Positions 56,140-64,000 of a stretch of DNA of 64,000 bases are shown piece by piece. The DNA comes from Micromonospora marina. Its GTDB lineage: Bacteria; Actinomycetota; Actinomycetes; Mycobacteriales; Micromonosporaceae. Position 1 is the first letter of the stretch. The number at the start of each line of letters is the position of its first letter. The notes under the pieces are model-generated. The model searched no databases. It saw only the letters and a program-made list of their open reading frames with translations, and was not told the DNA's origin. The translations under genes were made by a program, and so were the position numbers. The DNA is taken from contig NZ_FMCV01000005.1 of assembly GCF_900091565.1 (NCBI RefSeq), positions 124,964 through 188,963 on the forward strand, given 5' to 3'.

Positions 56140-56325
56140 GCTGAGCCTTCTTCCGTTCGCGACTGCGGGGCTCGCAAGACCGGCTCACTCCTCGCGCTCA
56201 CGCTGAGCCTCCTTCCGTTCGCGACTGCGGGGCTCGCAAGACCGGCTCACTCCTCGCGCTCACGCTGAGCCCCCTTCCGTTCGCGACTGCGGGGCTCGCA
56301 AGACCGGCTCACTCCTCGCGCTCAC
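56132..56325 (-). repeat. 62-bp tandem repeat of the mnhF/mnhG stop-start junction
   Basis: Three full units and the edge of a fourth, with a period of exactly 62 bp (GCGCTCACG recurs at 56132, 56194, 56256 and 56318). Read on the minus strand, each unit holds a GGAAG-x-GG ribosome binding site and a GTGA overlap. This gives three successive 21-codon ORFs: 56260-56325, 56198-56263 and 56136-56201. The first GTG overlaps the mnhF stop and the last TGA overlaps the mnhG start at 56139. The peptides are almost identical (VSARSEPVLRAPQSRTEGGS core). Confidence 0.92.
56260..56325 (-). CDS. Repeat-encoded 21-aa mini-ORF 1
   Basis: GTG at 56325 overlaps the mnhF TGA; stop at 56260 overlaps the next GTG (56263). 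It encodes VSARSEPVLRAPQSRTEGGS plus Ala. Translation is inferred from coupling geometry. Mini-ORFs 2 (56198-56263) and 3 (56136-56201) are the same apart from one Gly-to-Glu change in the third. Confidence 0.4.
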   Translation of the reverse strand: MSARSEPVLRAPQSRTEGGSA

Positions 56326-56585
56326 GCTTCGGCCCGGACCGCGAAGCGCACCAGCGACACCGAACCGACGAAGCCGAGCAGGGAGAGCACCACCAGCACG
56401 GGCAGCGTGGTGGCGTGCCGGTTCACAGCGGCCTCCGCCCCCACCCCGGCGAGCATCGCCGTCAGCAGCAGGTCGGCGCCGACGACGCGGTCGAGCAGGG
56501 ACGGGCCACTGTAGATCCGGGCCATGGCGAGCAGCGCGGTGGCCGAGAGCAGCACGGTCAGCGCGACGGCGAGCAGAGCGGTCAC
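56322..56585 (-). CDS. mnhF: Mrp Na+/H+ antiporter subunit F
   Basis: An 87-aa subunit with three membrane helices and the hallmark RIYSGPSLLDRVVGADLL. The GTG start overlaps the mnhE stop. Its own stop now overlaps the first of three repeat-encoded mini-ORFs instead of mnhG. Confidence 0.94.
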   Translation of the reverse strand: MTALLAVALTVLLSATALLAMARIYSGPSLLDRVVGADLLLTAMLAGVGAEAAVNRHATTLPVLVVLSLLGFVGSVSLVRFAVRAEA

Positions 56586-57229
56586 GGGTTCCTCCGTTCG
56601 GTGGGTTCGAGGTCGAGCCGGCGTACCTCGTCGGGAGATCCGATGGCGCGGACGATGCGCCGTTCGACGGCGAGCACGCGCTCACGGCTGGCGGTGAGGT
56701 CGCCGGGTCCACGCACGTCGAGCACGTGCACGTAGAGCACGCCCCGGGCCCGGTCGATGTCGAGGATCAGCGTGCCCGGCACCAGCGAGATCACCTCGGC
56801 GGTGAGCGCCAGGTTGAGGTCGGTGCGCACGCGCAACGGCACCGCGATGATCGCGCCGCGCGGGCGGTAGCCGAAGTGCAGCGCCACGGCGGCGACGTGC
56901 AGGCTGGCGCTGACCAGCTCGGCCACGAAGGTGGCCAGGAACACCAGCAGCGCCCGGGGGCGGAACCGGCCGCCGAAGGTGACCGGCGGCAGCGGGAAGA
57001 ACAGCAGCACGGCGGTGCCGACCAGCAGGCCGGCGGCCAGGTTGCCCCAGGACACGTCGCCCCACAGCAGCATCCAGGCGGCGACCAGCCAGCCGAGCGC
57101 GAGCGCCTGGTCCCGCCACCGCCCGACCCGGCCGACTGCCGGCGCCGGCGCGTCCGCGGCGGGCGCCGCCGGGGGTACGCCCGACGGCTCCCCGGGGACG
57201 CCCCCGCCCGGGGGCGGGCCGTCGGTCAC
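56582..57229 (-). CDS. mnhE: Mrp Na+/H+ antiporter subunit E
   Basis: A 215-aa subunit. A Pro/Ala/Gly-rich cytoplasmic leader of about 35 residues precedes two or three membrane helices (LALGWLVAAWMLLWGDVSW, LLVGTAVLLFFPL, ALLVFLATFVAELVSASLHV). The conserved soluble part has LALTAEVISLVPGTLILDID and LYVHVLDV. GTG start overlapping the mnhD stop. Confidence 0.93.
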   Translation of the reverse strand: MTDGPPPGGGVPGEPSGVPPAAPAADAPAPAVGRVGRWRDQALALGWLVAAWMLLWGDVSWGNLAAGLLVGTAVLLFFPLPPVTFGGRFRPRALLVFLATFVAELVSASLHVAAVALHFGYRPRGAIIAVPLRVRTDLNLALTAEVISLVPGTLILDIDRARGVLYVHVLDVRGPGDLTASRERVLAVERRIVRAIGSPDEVRRLDLEPTERRNP

Positions 57230-58731
57230 GGCACGTCCCGGGGCAGGACCGCCCGCACGTACGGGGTGCGCTCGCGCAGGTCGGTGGCCGCGTCAGCGGT
57301 GACCTGGAACAGCGGCCCGGCCAGCAGCGTGAACAGCACGCCCAGCGCGACCAGGGCGGTGGTCGCGCCGACCATCAGTCCGGGCAGCCGGGCCGGCGGG
57401 GTGGCGGTGGCCAGCCGGGGCGCCCGCCAGAACGCGATGTTCCACACCCGGGACGCCGCGTAGAGCGTCAGGAGGCTGGTCAGCGTGCCGGCCGCGACCA
57501 GCACGGCGGGCAGCACCCCGCCGGCCGCCACGCCGGCCTGGAGCAGGCCGAGCTTGCCGAGGAAGCCGGAGAACGGCGGGATGCCGGCGAGGTTCATCGC
57601 CGGGACGAAGAAGAGCACGCCGAGCATCGGAGCGATCCGCGCCAGCCCGCCGACACGGCGCAGGTCGGTGCTGCCCGCGCGTTCCTCGACCAGGCCGGCG
57701 ACCAGGAACAGCGTGGTCTGGATGGTGATGTGGTGCACCACGTAGAAGATCGCCCCGGACAGGCCGGCGACGCTGCTCAGCGCCACCCCGAAGATCATGT
57801 AGCCGATGTGGCTGACCAGTGTGAAGGAGAGCAGCCGTTTCAGGTCCGACTGGGCGACCGCGCCGAGGATGCCGACCACCATGGTCAGTCCGGCCACCAC
57901 CATCAGCAGCGTGGCGACGTGGCCGCCGGGGAACAGCAGCGTCTCGGTGCGGATGATCGCGTACACGCCGACCTTGGTGAGCAGGCCGGCGAAGACCGCG
58001 GTGACCGGGGCGGGCGCGGTCGGGTAGCTGTCCGGCAGCCACGCCGACAGCGGGAACACCGCCGCCTTGATCCCGAACGCGAGCAGCAGCGTCAGTTGCA
58101 GGGTCAGGCGTACGTCCGACGGCAGCGCGTCCAGCCGGCCGGCGAGCTGCGCCATGTTCAGCGTGCCGGTCGCCGCGTACACCAGGCCCACGGCGGACAG
58201 GAACAGCAGCGACGACAGGATGCTGACCACCACGTACGTCGATCCGGTCCGCAACCGCACCTCGGTGCCGCCGAGCGTGATCAGCACGAAGCTCGCGGCC
58301 AGCAGGATCTCGAAGCCGACGAACAGGTTGAACAGGTCCCCGGCCAGGAAGGCGTTCGTCACGCCCGCGGTCAGCACCAGGTAGGTGGGGTGGAAGATGC
58401 TCACCGGCGCGGTCTCCCCGGTCTCCGCCCGGCCCTGGCCGATCGAGTAGAGCAGCACGCACAGCGTCACCGCCGACGACACCAGCACCATCAGTGCCGC
58501 CAGCTGGTCCGCCACCAGCACGATGCCCACCGGCGCAGGCCAGCCGCCCACCCGCACCACCACCGGCCCGAACCGGTACGACTGCACCAGCAGTACCGCC
58601 GCGACCACCAGGACGCTGCCCAGGCAGAGCACGCTCACCGAGCGCTGCAGCTGGGGCCGTCCGGACAGCAGGAGGGTGAGTGCCGCGCCGAGCAGCGGCA
58701 CCACCACCGGCAGCGGCACCAGGGCACTCAT
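57226..58731 (-). CDS. mnhD: Mrp Na+/H+ antiporter subunit D
   Basis: A 501-aa proton-conducting membrane subunit homologous to complex I NuoM/NuoN, with about 14 helices. The conserved lysine/glutamate regions are FVGFEILLAASFVLITLGG, FGIKAAVFPLSAWLPDSYPT and LKRLLSFTLVSHIGYMIFG. It starts at ATG 58731, overlapping the mnhC stop (ATGA). Confidence 0.95.
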   Translation of the reverse strand: MSALVPLPVVVPLLGAALTLLLSGRPQLQRSVSVLCLGSVLVVAAVLLVQSYRFGPVVVRVGGWPAPVGIVLVADQLAALMVLVSSAVTLCVLLYSIGQGRAETGETAPVSIFHPTYLVLTAGVTNAFLAGDLFNLFVGFEILLAASFVLITLGGTEVRLRTGSTYVVVSILSSLLFLSAVGLVYAATGTLNMAQLAGRLDALPSDVRLTLQLTLLLAFGIKAAVFPLSAWLPDSYPTAPAPVTAVFAGLLTKVGVYAIIRTETLLFPGGHVATLLMVVAGLTMVVGILGAVAQSDLKRLLSFTLVSHIGYMIFGVALSSVAGLSGAIFYVVHHITIQTTLFLVAGLVEERAGSTDLRRVGGLARIAPMLGVLFFVPAMNLAGIPPFSGFLGKLGLLQAGVAAGGVLPAVLVAAGTLTSLLTLYAASRVWNIAFWRAPRLATATPPARLPGLMVGATTALVALGVLFTLLAGPLFQVTADAATDLRERTPYVRAVLPRDVP

Positions 58732-59210
58732 GGACTTTTCCCGTCGCGGCGCAACCGTCGTCGGGCCGGTTCCGGATCCACCTGCTCCGGGTCGCCGCCC
58801 GGGCCCTCGCCGCCGAGGTCCGCCGTGGACACCTCATTGCTCTCGGCGAGCCGGACGATGTATCGGTCCTCCAGGTCGTCCTGCACCTCGTCGTCGCCGC
58901 TGGTGTACCAACTCCGGTAGGCGACAGCGAGCAGGAACGCGGTCAACCCGAGCATGATCACCACGGCGGTGAGCACCATGGCCTGCGGCAGCGCGTCGCT
59001 CATCGCGCCCGGCGGGGTGGACCCCGCGAACGGCGCCGCGCCGGCCCGACCGCCGAGCAGGATGAGCAGGTTCACGCCGTTGCCGAGCAGGATGATGCCG
59101 AGCAGGATCCGGGTCAGGCTGCGTTCCAGCAACAGCGTGACCCCGGCGGCGACGAGCACCCCGACCGCCAGCACCAGCACCAGCGTCGGCCCGGCCGCTC
59201 CCCTCATCAT
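58728..59210 (-). CDS. mnhC: Mrp Na+/H+ antiporter subunit C
   Basis: A 160-aa NuoK-like subunit with three membrane helices (LVLVLAVGVLVAAGVTLLLE, RILLGIILLGNGVNLLILLGG, AMVLTAVVIMLGLTAFLLAV). The C-terminal ~45 residues (after AYRSWYTSGDDE) are a charged cytoplasmic tail longer than in most MnhC proteins. Start overlaps the mnhA stop. Confidence 0.94.
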   Translation of the reverse strand: MMRGAAGPTLVLVLAVGVLVAAGVTLLLERSLTRILLGIILLGNGVNLLILLGGRAGAAPFAGSTPPGAMSDALPQAMVLTAVVIMLGLTAFLLAVAYRSWYTSGDDEVQDDLEDRYIVRLAESNEVSTADLGGEGPGGDPEQVDPEPARRRLRRDGKSP

Positions 59211-62038
59211 GAGGACTCCCGCTGGACCACCAGGCCGCGCCCCGCCTCACCCGCGGCCTCCACGTGCCGGTCCACCTCGGCGCCCAGGCTCCGCAGGATG
59301 TCCAGCACCAGCCCGACCACCACCAGGTAGACGCCGATGTCGAAGAACAGCGACGTGACCAGGTAGAAGTCGCCGACCACGGGCAGCCACAGGTTGACCT
59401 TGACGCTCTGGAGCACCTCGCCGGTGAGCGCCAGACCGAGCACCCCGCTGCCCACCGAGATGCCCAGGCCCGCGCCGAGCACCGTGCCGGCTCCGACCGG
59501 CGCCGCCTCGGCCAGCTCGTACCGGCCGCCGGCCAGGTACCGCAGGGCCAGCGCGAGGCCGGCGACGAGCCCGCCGGAGAAGCCACCGCCGGGGGCGTTG
59601 TGCCCGGAGAACAGCAGGAACAGCGAGAAGATCAGCACGGTGTGGAAGATCAGCCGGGTGACCACCTCGAACACGATCGAACGCCGCCGTTCCGGCAGCG
59701 TCTGCCCGCCACGCAACCACACCGTGCGCCGGTCGCCGGCGCGCAGCGCGGCCGGCTGGGGACGGCGGGGACGCGGCCCGGTGCGGGAACGCTCGTAGAT
59801 CAGGCTGGCCACACCGGTCGCGGTCACCACGAGCACCGAGATCTCCCCCATTGTGTCCCAGGCCCGGATGTCCACCAGCGTCACGTTCACGACGTTGCGG
59901 CCGTACCCCTCGGCCACGGAGAGATCGGGGAACTCCGCGGAGATCGACGGTGCCCGCCGCGCACCGGCCGCGGCCAGCGCCAGACCCGCCATCACCACCC
60001 CGGCGGCGACGCCGATGCCGCGCCGCACCCAGCGGCTGCGGCGCAGCGGGCGGGCCGAGAAGCGTTCCGGCAGCCGCCGCAACACCAGCACGAACACCGC
60101 GATCGTGGCGGTCTCCACCAGGAACTGGGTGAGCGCCACGTCCGGCGCGCCGTAGAGGACGAACATCATCGCGGTGCCGTAACCGGTCACGCCGACGAGC
60201 AGCATCGCGGTGAGCCGGCGGCGCGCGCCGACCGCCAGCAGCGCGGCGACCGCGATCACCACGCAGACCACGAGCTGGGCCGGGTTGTCCCAGGCCGCCA
60301 GCTCGACCCGCCAGGGCGCGGTGGCGATCATCGCCCCGCCCGGCACGACCACCAGCGCGAGCAGCACGGTGCCGAGGTACTGCGGCAGCGAACCGCGCTG
60401 GGTGGCGCCGGTGACCTCGATGGCGAGCCGGTCGAAGCGGTGCGTCACCCACTCGTACCCCTGGTTGCCGCTCACCGGCGAGCGCAGCCGGGCCAGCGCG
60501 GGCGCCAGCGGGCCGCGGACCAGGTGCAGCACCACACCGCCGGCCAGCACGAGGGCGGACAGGCCGAGCGCCGCCGTGGGTCCGTGCCACAGCGCCAGGT
60601 GCTCCTCGACCGGCCCGAACAGCTCGGCGTACGGCTCGAACAGGCCGCTCAGCCACCCGGCGGCCGGACCGGCGGCGAGCCCGGCCACGGCGAGCAGCGC
60701 CGGGGGTACGAGCATCGCGGCGGGCGGCCGGGCCGGCGGTGTGTCCGGCACGCCGGGCCGGGCGGCGAACGCGCCCCAGAGGAACCGGATGCTGTACGCG
60801 ACGGTGAGCGCGCTGCCGACCACCAGCACGGCCAGCACCAGTGGATCGCCGGTGAACGCGGCGAGCGCGGCCTCCTTCGCGACGAACCCGACCAGCGGCG
60901 GCACCCCGGCCATCGAGGCGGCGGCCAGGGTGGCGACGGTGGCCAGCACCGGCGCGGCCCGTCCCACCCCGGACAGCTCCCGCAGGTCACGGGTGCCGGC
61001 CTCGTGGTCGAGGATGCCGACGACCAGGAACAGCGCCGCCTTGAACAGGGCGTGTGCCGCCAGCATCGCCACGCCGGCCAGCGCCGCCTTCGGGGTGCCC
61101 GCGCCGAACACCACGGCGAGCAGGCCGAGCTGGCTGACCGTCCCGTACGCCAGCAGCAGCTTCAGGTCGGTCTGCCGCAGCGCCGCCCACCCGCCGATGA
61201 CGAGCGTGACCAGTCCGGCCACCACGGTGACCGGCCGCCACCCGCCGGCGGGGGCGAGCACCGGGCCGAGCAGTCCGATGAGGAAGACCCCGGCCTTCAC
61301 CATCGCCGCCGCGTGCAGGTACGCGCTCACCGGCGTCGGGGCGGCCATCGCCACCGGCAGCCAGGCGTTGAACGGAAACACCGCCGACTTCGTCAGCGCC
61401 CCGGTGAGGATGAGCAGCACCGCGACGGTCAGGTACCCGCCGCCGGGCAACGGCGCCGAGGTCACCTCCGACCACCGGTAGCCCCCGGCGTGGTGGCCGA
61501 GCAGCAGGAACCCGACGAGCATGGCCAGCCCGCCCAGCGTGGTCACGGTGAGCGCCTGCGCGGCGGCCCACCGGCTGGACCGGCGTTCGGTGCTGTGCCC
61601 GATGAGCAGGTAGGAGAAGACGGTGGTCAGTTCCCAGAACACGTAGAGCAGCAGCAGGTTGTCGGAGACGACGAGGCCGAGCATCGCCCCGGCGAAGGCG
61701 ACCATGACGGCGGCGAACCGGGCCAGCCCGGTGGACCCGGGCCGGAAGTAGCGGGCGGAGTAGACCAGCACCAGCGCGCCGACGCCGCCGACGAGCAACA
61801 GCATCAGCCAGGACAGCGTCGTGACCCGCAGCGCCACGTCGAGCTGGAGCTGCGAGATCCAGGGGTACGTCTCGACCACCTCGCCGCCGTCGCGTACCGC
61901 AGCGGTGTGCGCCGCCGCCCAGACCGCCGTGGCGGCCGGGGCGAGCGCGAGCAGCAGGCATGCGCGCGGACCCCACCGGCGGACGAGCAACGGGGCGAGC
62001 AGCGCCGCCACCAGGTGCACGATCAGCAGGACGAGCAC
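59207..62038 (-). CDS. mnhA: Mrp Na+/H+ antiporter subunit A fused to subunit B
   Basis: A 943-aa protein. Residues about 1-780 are MnhA: a NuoL-like domain (LLLYVFWELTTVFSYLLIGH, TKSAVFPFNAWLPVAMAAPT, HALFKAALFLVVGILDHEAG) plus the MnhA C-terminal part (LFGAPDVALTQF-type region YGAPDVALTQFLVETATIAV). Residues about 800-930 are a complete MnhB domain (FHTVLIFSLFLLFSGHNAPG, GGFSGGLVAGLALALRYLAGG). It is the first gene of the mnhAB-C-D-E-F-G operon; all seven subunit activities are thus present. GTG start with GGGAG upstream. The complex exchanges Na+ for H+. Confidence 0.95.
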   Translation of the reverse strand: MLVLLIVHLVAALLAPLLVRRWGPRACLLLALAPAATAVWAAAHTAAVRDGGEVVETYPWISQLQLDVALRVTTLSWLMLLLVGGVGALVLVYSARYFRPGSTGLARFAAVMVAFAGAMLGLVVSDNLLLLYVFWELTTVFSYLLIGHSTERRSSRWAAAQALTVTTLGGLAMLVGFLLLGHHAGGYRWSEVTSAPLPGGGYLTVAVLLILTGALTKSAVFPFNAWLPVAMAAPTPVSAYLHAAAMVKAGVFLIGLLGPVLAPAGGWRPVTVVAGLVTLVIGGWAALRQTDLKLLLAYGTVSQLGLLAVVFGAGTPKAALAGVAMLAAHALFKAALFLVVGILDHEAGTRDLRELSGVGRAAPVLATVATLAAASMAGVPPLVGFVAKEAALAAFTGDPLVLAVLVVGSALTVAYSIRFLWGAFAARPGVPDTPPARPPAAMLVPPALLAVAGLAAGPAAGWLSGLFEPYAELFGPVEEHLALWHGPTAALGLSALVLAGGVVLHLVRGPLAPALARLRSPVSGNQGYEWVTHRFDRLAIEVTGATQRGSLPQYLGTVLLALVVVPGGAMIATAPWRVELAAWDNPAQLVVCVVIAVAALLAVGARRRLTAMLLVGVTGYGTAMMFVLYGAPDVALTQFLVETATIAVFVLVLRRLPERFSARPLRRSRWVRRGIGVAAGVVMAGLALAAAGARRAPSISAEFPDLSVAEGYGRNVVNVTLVDIRAWDTMGEISVLVVTATGVASLIYERSRTGPRPRRPQPAALRAGDRRTVWLRGGQTLPERRRSIVFEVVTRLIFHTVLIFSLFLLFSGHNAPGGGFSGGLVAGLALALRYLAGGRYELAEAAPVGAGTVLGAGLGISVGSGVLGLALTGEVLQSVKVNLWLPVVGDFYLVTSLFFDIGVYLVVVGLVLDILRSLGAEVDRHVEAAGEAGRGLVVQRESS

Positions 62039-62171
62039 GCGTACTCCCGGTCGAGGTGACAGCGCGCCGGAACACGCTGCGGGTACGACCGATCAGACGC
62101 CACTTCCCCACCCAGCCGGGCCGTTTTCCGCAAAACCCACCCCGCACGGCGGTCATCCGGCCCAGTCCCGC

Positions 62172-62798
62172 TCAGCGGTCCGGGAGGCTGCCCAGCAGCA
62201 GCGCCCGGGAGGACCGGCGGGTGAGTTCCTCCGCCACGCTGCCCAGCAGCCGGTCCCGGATCCCGTGGCCGTGCCGGCCGACCACCAGGAGGTCGACGTC
62301 GTGCGCCTCCGCCACCGCCAGCAACGCGTCCACCGGATGTCCCCGCACCAGCTCGACGGTCGGCGCCGGCAGGCCCGAGGGCAGGGCCTCAGCCCGCTCC
62401 TCGAGAAGCCGGCGGGCTTCCCGTGACTCGGCCGCCTGGTCCTCGCCTACCGAGTCCGGGCTGGTCACGGTGACCAGGACCAGATGACTGGCGGTGTGGC
62501 CGAGCGTCCGGGCGACTGCGCGCAGCGCACGGTCGGCCTCGGCGGATCCGTCCACGCCTATCGCGACGCGCAGTCCACTGCCCTCCCGGGACGAGGGCCG
62601 GTGCACCACGTCGACCACCGCCGGCCGGGCGCGGCCCCGTTCCACAGCGATCGGGATGAACAGCGGGCCGAGCAGCCCACCCACGAGATACCACGAGAGG
62701 TGGGGATGGCCGCCCCGGATCACGAACCAGCCCGCGGTGAGCAGGCCGACGGTCAGCCACAGGACGGCCACCAGGAGAACCCACCACCAGGAGGTCAC
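62172..62798 (-). CDS. Membrane-linked universal stress protein
   Basis: A 208-aa protein. Residues 1-55 contain two hydrophobic segments (WWWVLLVAVLWLTVGLLTAG and YLVGGLLGPLFIPIAV), so it is membrane bound. Residues about 72-205 are a UspA domain with the ATP-binding pattern VAIGVDGSAEADRALRAV and GRHGHGIRDRLLGSVAEEL. Most UspA proteins are soluble, so the membrane anchor is unusual. It lies between the P-type ATPase and the mrp operon on the same strand, which may point to an ion or membrane-energy sensing role. Confidence 0.82.
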   Translation of the reverse strand: MTSWWWVLLVAVLWLTVGLLTAGWFVIRGGHPHLSWYLVGGLLGPLFIPIAVERGRARPAVVDVVHRPSSREGSGLRVAIGVDGSAEADRALRAVARTLGHTASHLVLVTVTSPDSVGEDQAAESREARRLLEERAEALPSGLPAPTVELVRGHPVDALLAVAEAHDVDLLVVGRHGHGIRDRLLGSVAEELTRRSSRALLLGSLPDR

Positions 62799-62888
62799 GG
62801 CCGGCTCCGGGCCGGCGACGATGCCGGAGTCATGTCCGTTACTACCCGGGTCGCCGACGGCTAGGCCACTTGACCGCCGCCGGCCGGG

Positions 62889-64000
62889 TCACACCAGATG
62901 CCGCCGTAGCCGCTTGTCCACCGCCACCACCAGCGCGGCGGCGGCACTGACCGCCAGGATTCGCAGCCACGCCCCACCTGACAGCGGCGCCGTGCCGAAG
63001 ATCCGGTTCATGACGGGCACGTAGGTGATGGCGAGTTGGCCGGCCGCCTGCGCCAGGACGCCCAGCAGGATCCACCGGTTGGACATCAGACCGGTGCGCC
63101 AGACCGGCCGGCTGAGCGTCCGGCAGCTGAACAGGTAGAAGATCTCCACCACGACGAACAGGTTGAGCGCGGCCGTACGCGCCTCGGCGACCGGCTGCCC
63201 GGTCTGCTGCTCCCAATGGAAGATCCACGAGGCGCCGGCCACGAGGAGCGCCGCCACCAGGAACACCCGCACGATCAGAGGGCGGGTCAGCAGAGGGCGG
63301 GCGGGATCACGGGGCGGCCGCCGCATGAGGCCCGCCTCCTTCGGCTCGAAGGCGAGCATCAGGCCGAGGAACACGGCGGTGGTCATGTTGATCCACAGGA
63401 TCTGAGTCGGCAGCAGCGGCAGCGTGGCCCCGAGCACGATCGCCACGAGTACCACCAGGCCCTCGCCGAGGTTCGTCGGCAACGTCCAGACCAGGAACTT
63501 GGTCAGGTTGTCGAACACACCGCGGCCTTCCTCCACCGCGGCCTCGATGGTGGCGAAGTCGTCGTCCGTGAGCACCATGTCGGCGGCCTCCTTGGCCACC
63601 TCGGTGCCGGACCGGGCCATCGCGACGCCGATGTCGGCCTGCCTCAGGGCAGGAGCGTCATTGACGCCGTCGCCGGTGACCGCCACCACGTGCCCGCGCC
63701 CCTGGAGTGCCTCGACCAACCGCAGCTTCTGCTCCGGTGAGACCCGTGCGAACACGGCGGTCTCCTCCACCACCTCCGCGAACCGGCCGTCCGGCAGATC
63801 GCGCAGTTCCGCCCCGGTCAGCACCCGGTCGCACTGGTCCGTTCCGAGCACCTTGAGCTGGGTGGCGATGGCTGAGGCGGTCGCCGCATGGTCGCCAGTG
63901 ATCATCTTGACTCGGATGCCCGCTGAGTGACACGCCTCGACGGCCGAGGCGGCGGCGGCCCGAGGCGGGTCGAGCATGGCCTGCAGGCCGGTGAAGACCA
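62889..64000 (-). CDS. P-type cation-transporting ATPase, C-terminal part (cut by window edge)
   Basis: About 370 residues of a P2-type ATPase; the 5' part is beyond the window, and the frame stays open to its end. Visible are the lead-in GLQAMLDPPR, the P-domain KMITGDHAATASAIA, the hinge VAVTGDGVNDAPALRQADIG and six C-terminal membrane helices with LVWTLPTNLGEGLVVLVAI and ILWINMTTAVFLGLML. The pattern fits Ca2+/Mn2+- or Na+/K+-type pumps; the ion cannot be fixed. Its stop is 90 bp before the start of the stress-protein gene. Confidence 0.9.
   Translation of the reverse strand, partial: VFTGLQAMLDPPRAAAASAVEACHSAGIRVKMITGDHAATASAIATQLKVLGTDQCDRVLTGAELRDLPDGRFAEVVEETAVFARVSPEQKLRLVEALQGRGHVVAVTGDGVNDAPALRQADIGVAMARSGTEVAKEAADMVLTDDDFATIEAAVEEGRGVFDNLTKFLVWTLPTNLGEGLVVLVAIVLGATLPLLPTQILWINMTTAVFLGLMLAFEPKEAGLMRRPPRDPARPLLTRPLIVRVFLVAALLVAGASWIFHWEQQTGQPVAEARTAALNLFVVVEIFYLFSCRTLSRPVWRTGLMSNRWILLGVLAQAAGQLAITYVPVMNRIFGTAPLSGGAWLRILAVSAAAALVVAVDKRLRRHLV

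Noticed and set aside
59264..62059. 931-aa plus-strand frame opposite mnhA
   Set aside because: His/Gln/Arg/Gly-rich low-complexity antisense frame; mnhA-mnhB membrane domains on the minus strand are certain.

Overview
The window looks like chromosomal DNA of a high-GC, spore-forming actinomycete, most probably Micromonospora or a close relative in the Micromonosporaceae. Supporting signs are the very high GC, frequent GTG and TTG starts with strong GGAGG sites, two Spo0M-type genes, nrdR-nrdJ divergent from lexA, the recA-recX pair with a DUF3046 gene upstream, and two families of short dispersed hairpin repeats. No tRNA, rRNA, CRISPR array, prophage or insertion sequence was seen. The only selfish element is an intein in recA. 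Most of the window is core chromosome.

Layout. 0-11 kb: methyltransferase (cut by the left edge), dtd, spo0M, a SigB-like sigma factor, an arsR/SRPBCC/VOC operon, a rhodanese-acuC-patA acetylation operon, an IdeR-like iron regulator and a lipoprotein. 11-16 kb: DUF5522, an ECF sigma factor with a membrane partner, a methyltransferase, a DUF2332 protein that seems internally deleted, and a pyruvyl-transferase-like protein. 16-25 kb: nrdR-nrdJ, lexA, a membrane protein with a Gly/Tyr-rich tail, hflX and malic enzyme. 26-32 kb: dioxygenase-like gene, miaA, dapF, a DUF349 protein, miaB and DUF2277. 32-37 kb: an unknown gene, selD and gluABCD. 37-44 kb: RNase Y, a BKACE-like gene, recX, intein-bearing recA and DUF3046. 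44-53 kb: MFS transporter, acyl-CoA dehydrogenase, a PCD-VOC fusion, a SnoaL-like remnant, udgX, a MocR regulator divergent from an FMN-barrel/GNAT fusion, LysE exporter and a second spo0M. 53-64 kb: two CNNM/CBS membrane proteins, a full mrp Na+/H+ antiporter operon with mnhA and mnhB fused, a membrane-linked universal stress protein, and a P-type ATPase cut by the right edge.

How genes work together. LexA, RecA and RecX form an SOS core, with SOS-type boxes upstream of lexA and recA. NrdR and NrdJ control and supply deoxynucleotides. AcuC and the Pat-like acetyltransferase are probably opposing enzymes of lysine acetylation. GluABCD imports glutamate behind a GlnR-like motif. The mrp genes form one translationally coupled antiporter operon.

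The least expected signal is a repeated architecture at two unrelated operon junctions (arsR/SRPBCC and mnhF/mnhG). In each, a tandem repeat has multiplied the stop-start junction, including its ribosome binding site, into a chain of tiny ORFs linked by ATGA or GTGA overlaps. Also notable are the full-length recA intein at the site used in Mycobacterium leprae, the ArsR operator made of half-sites every 8 bp, and dispersed repeats that supply terminators and in one case a protein C-terminus.
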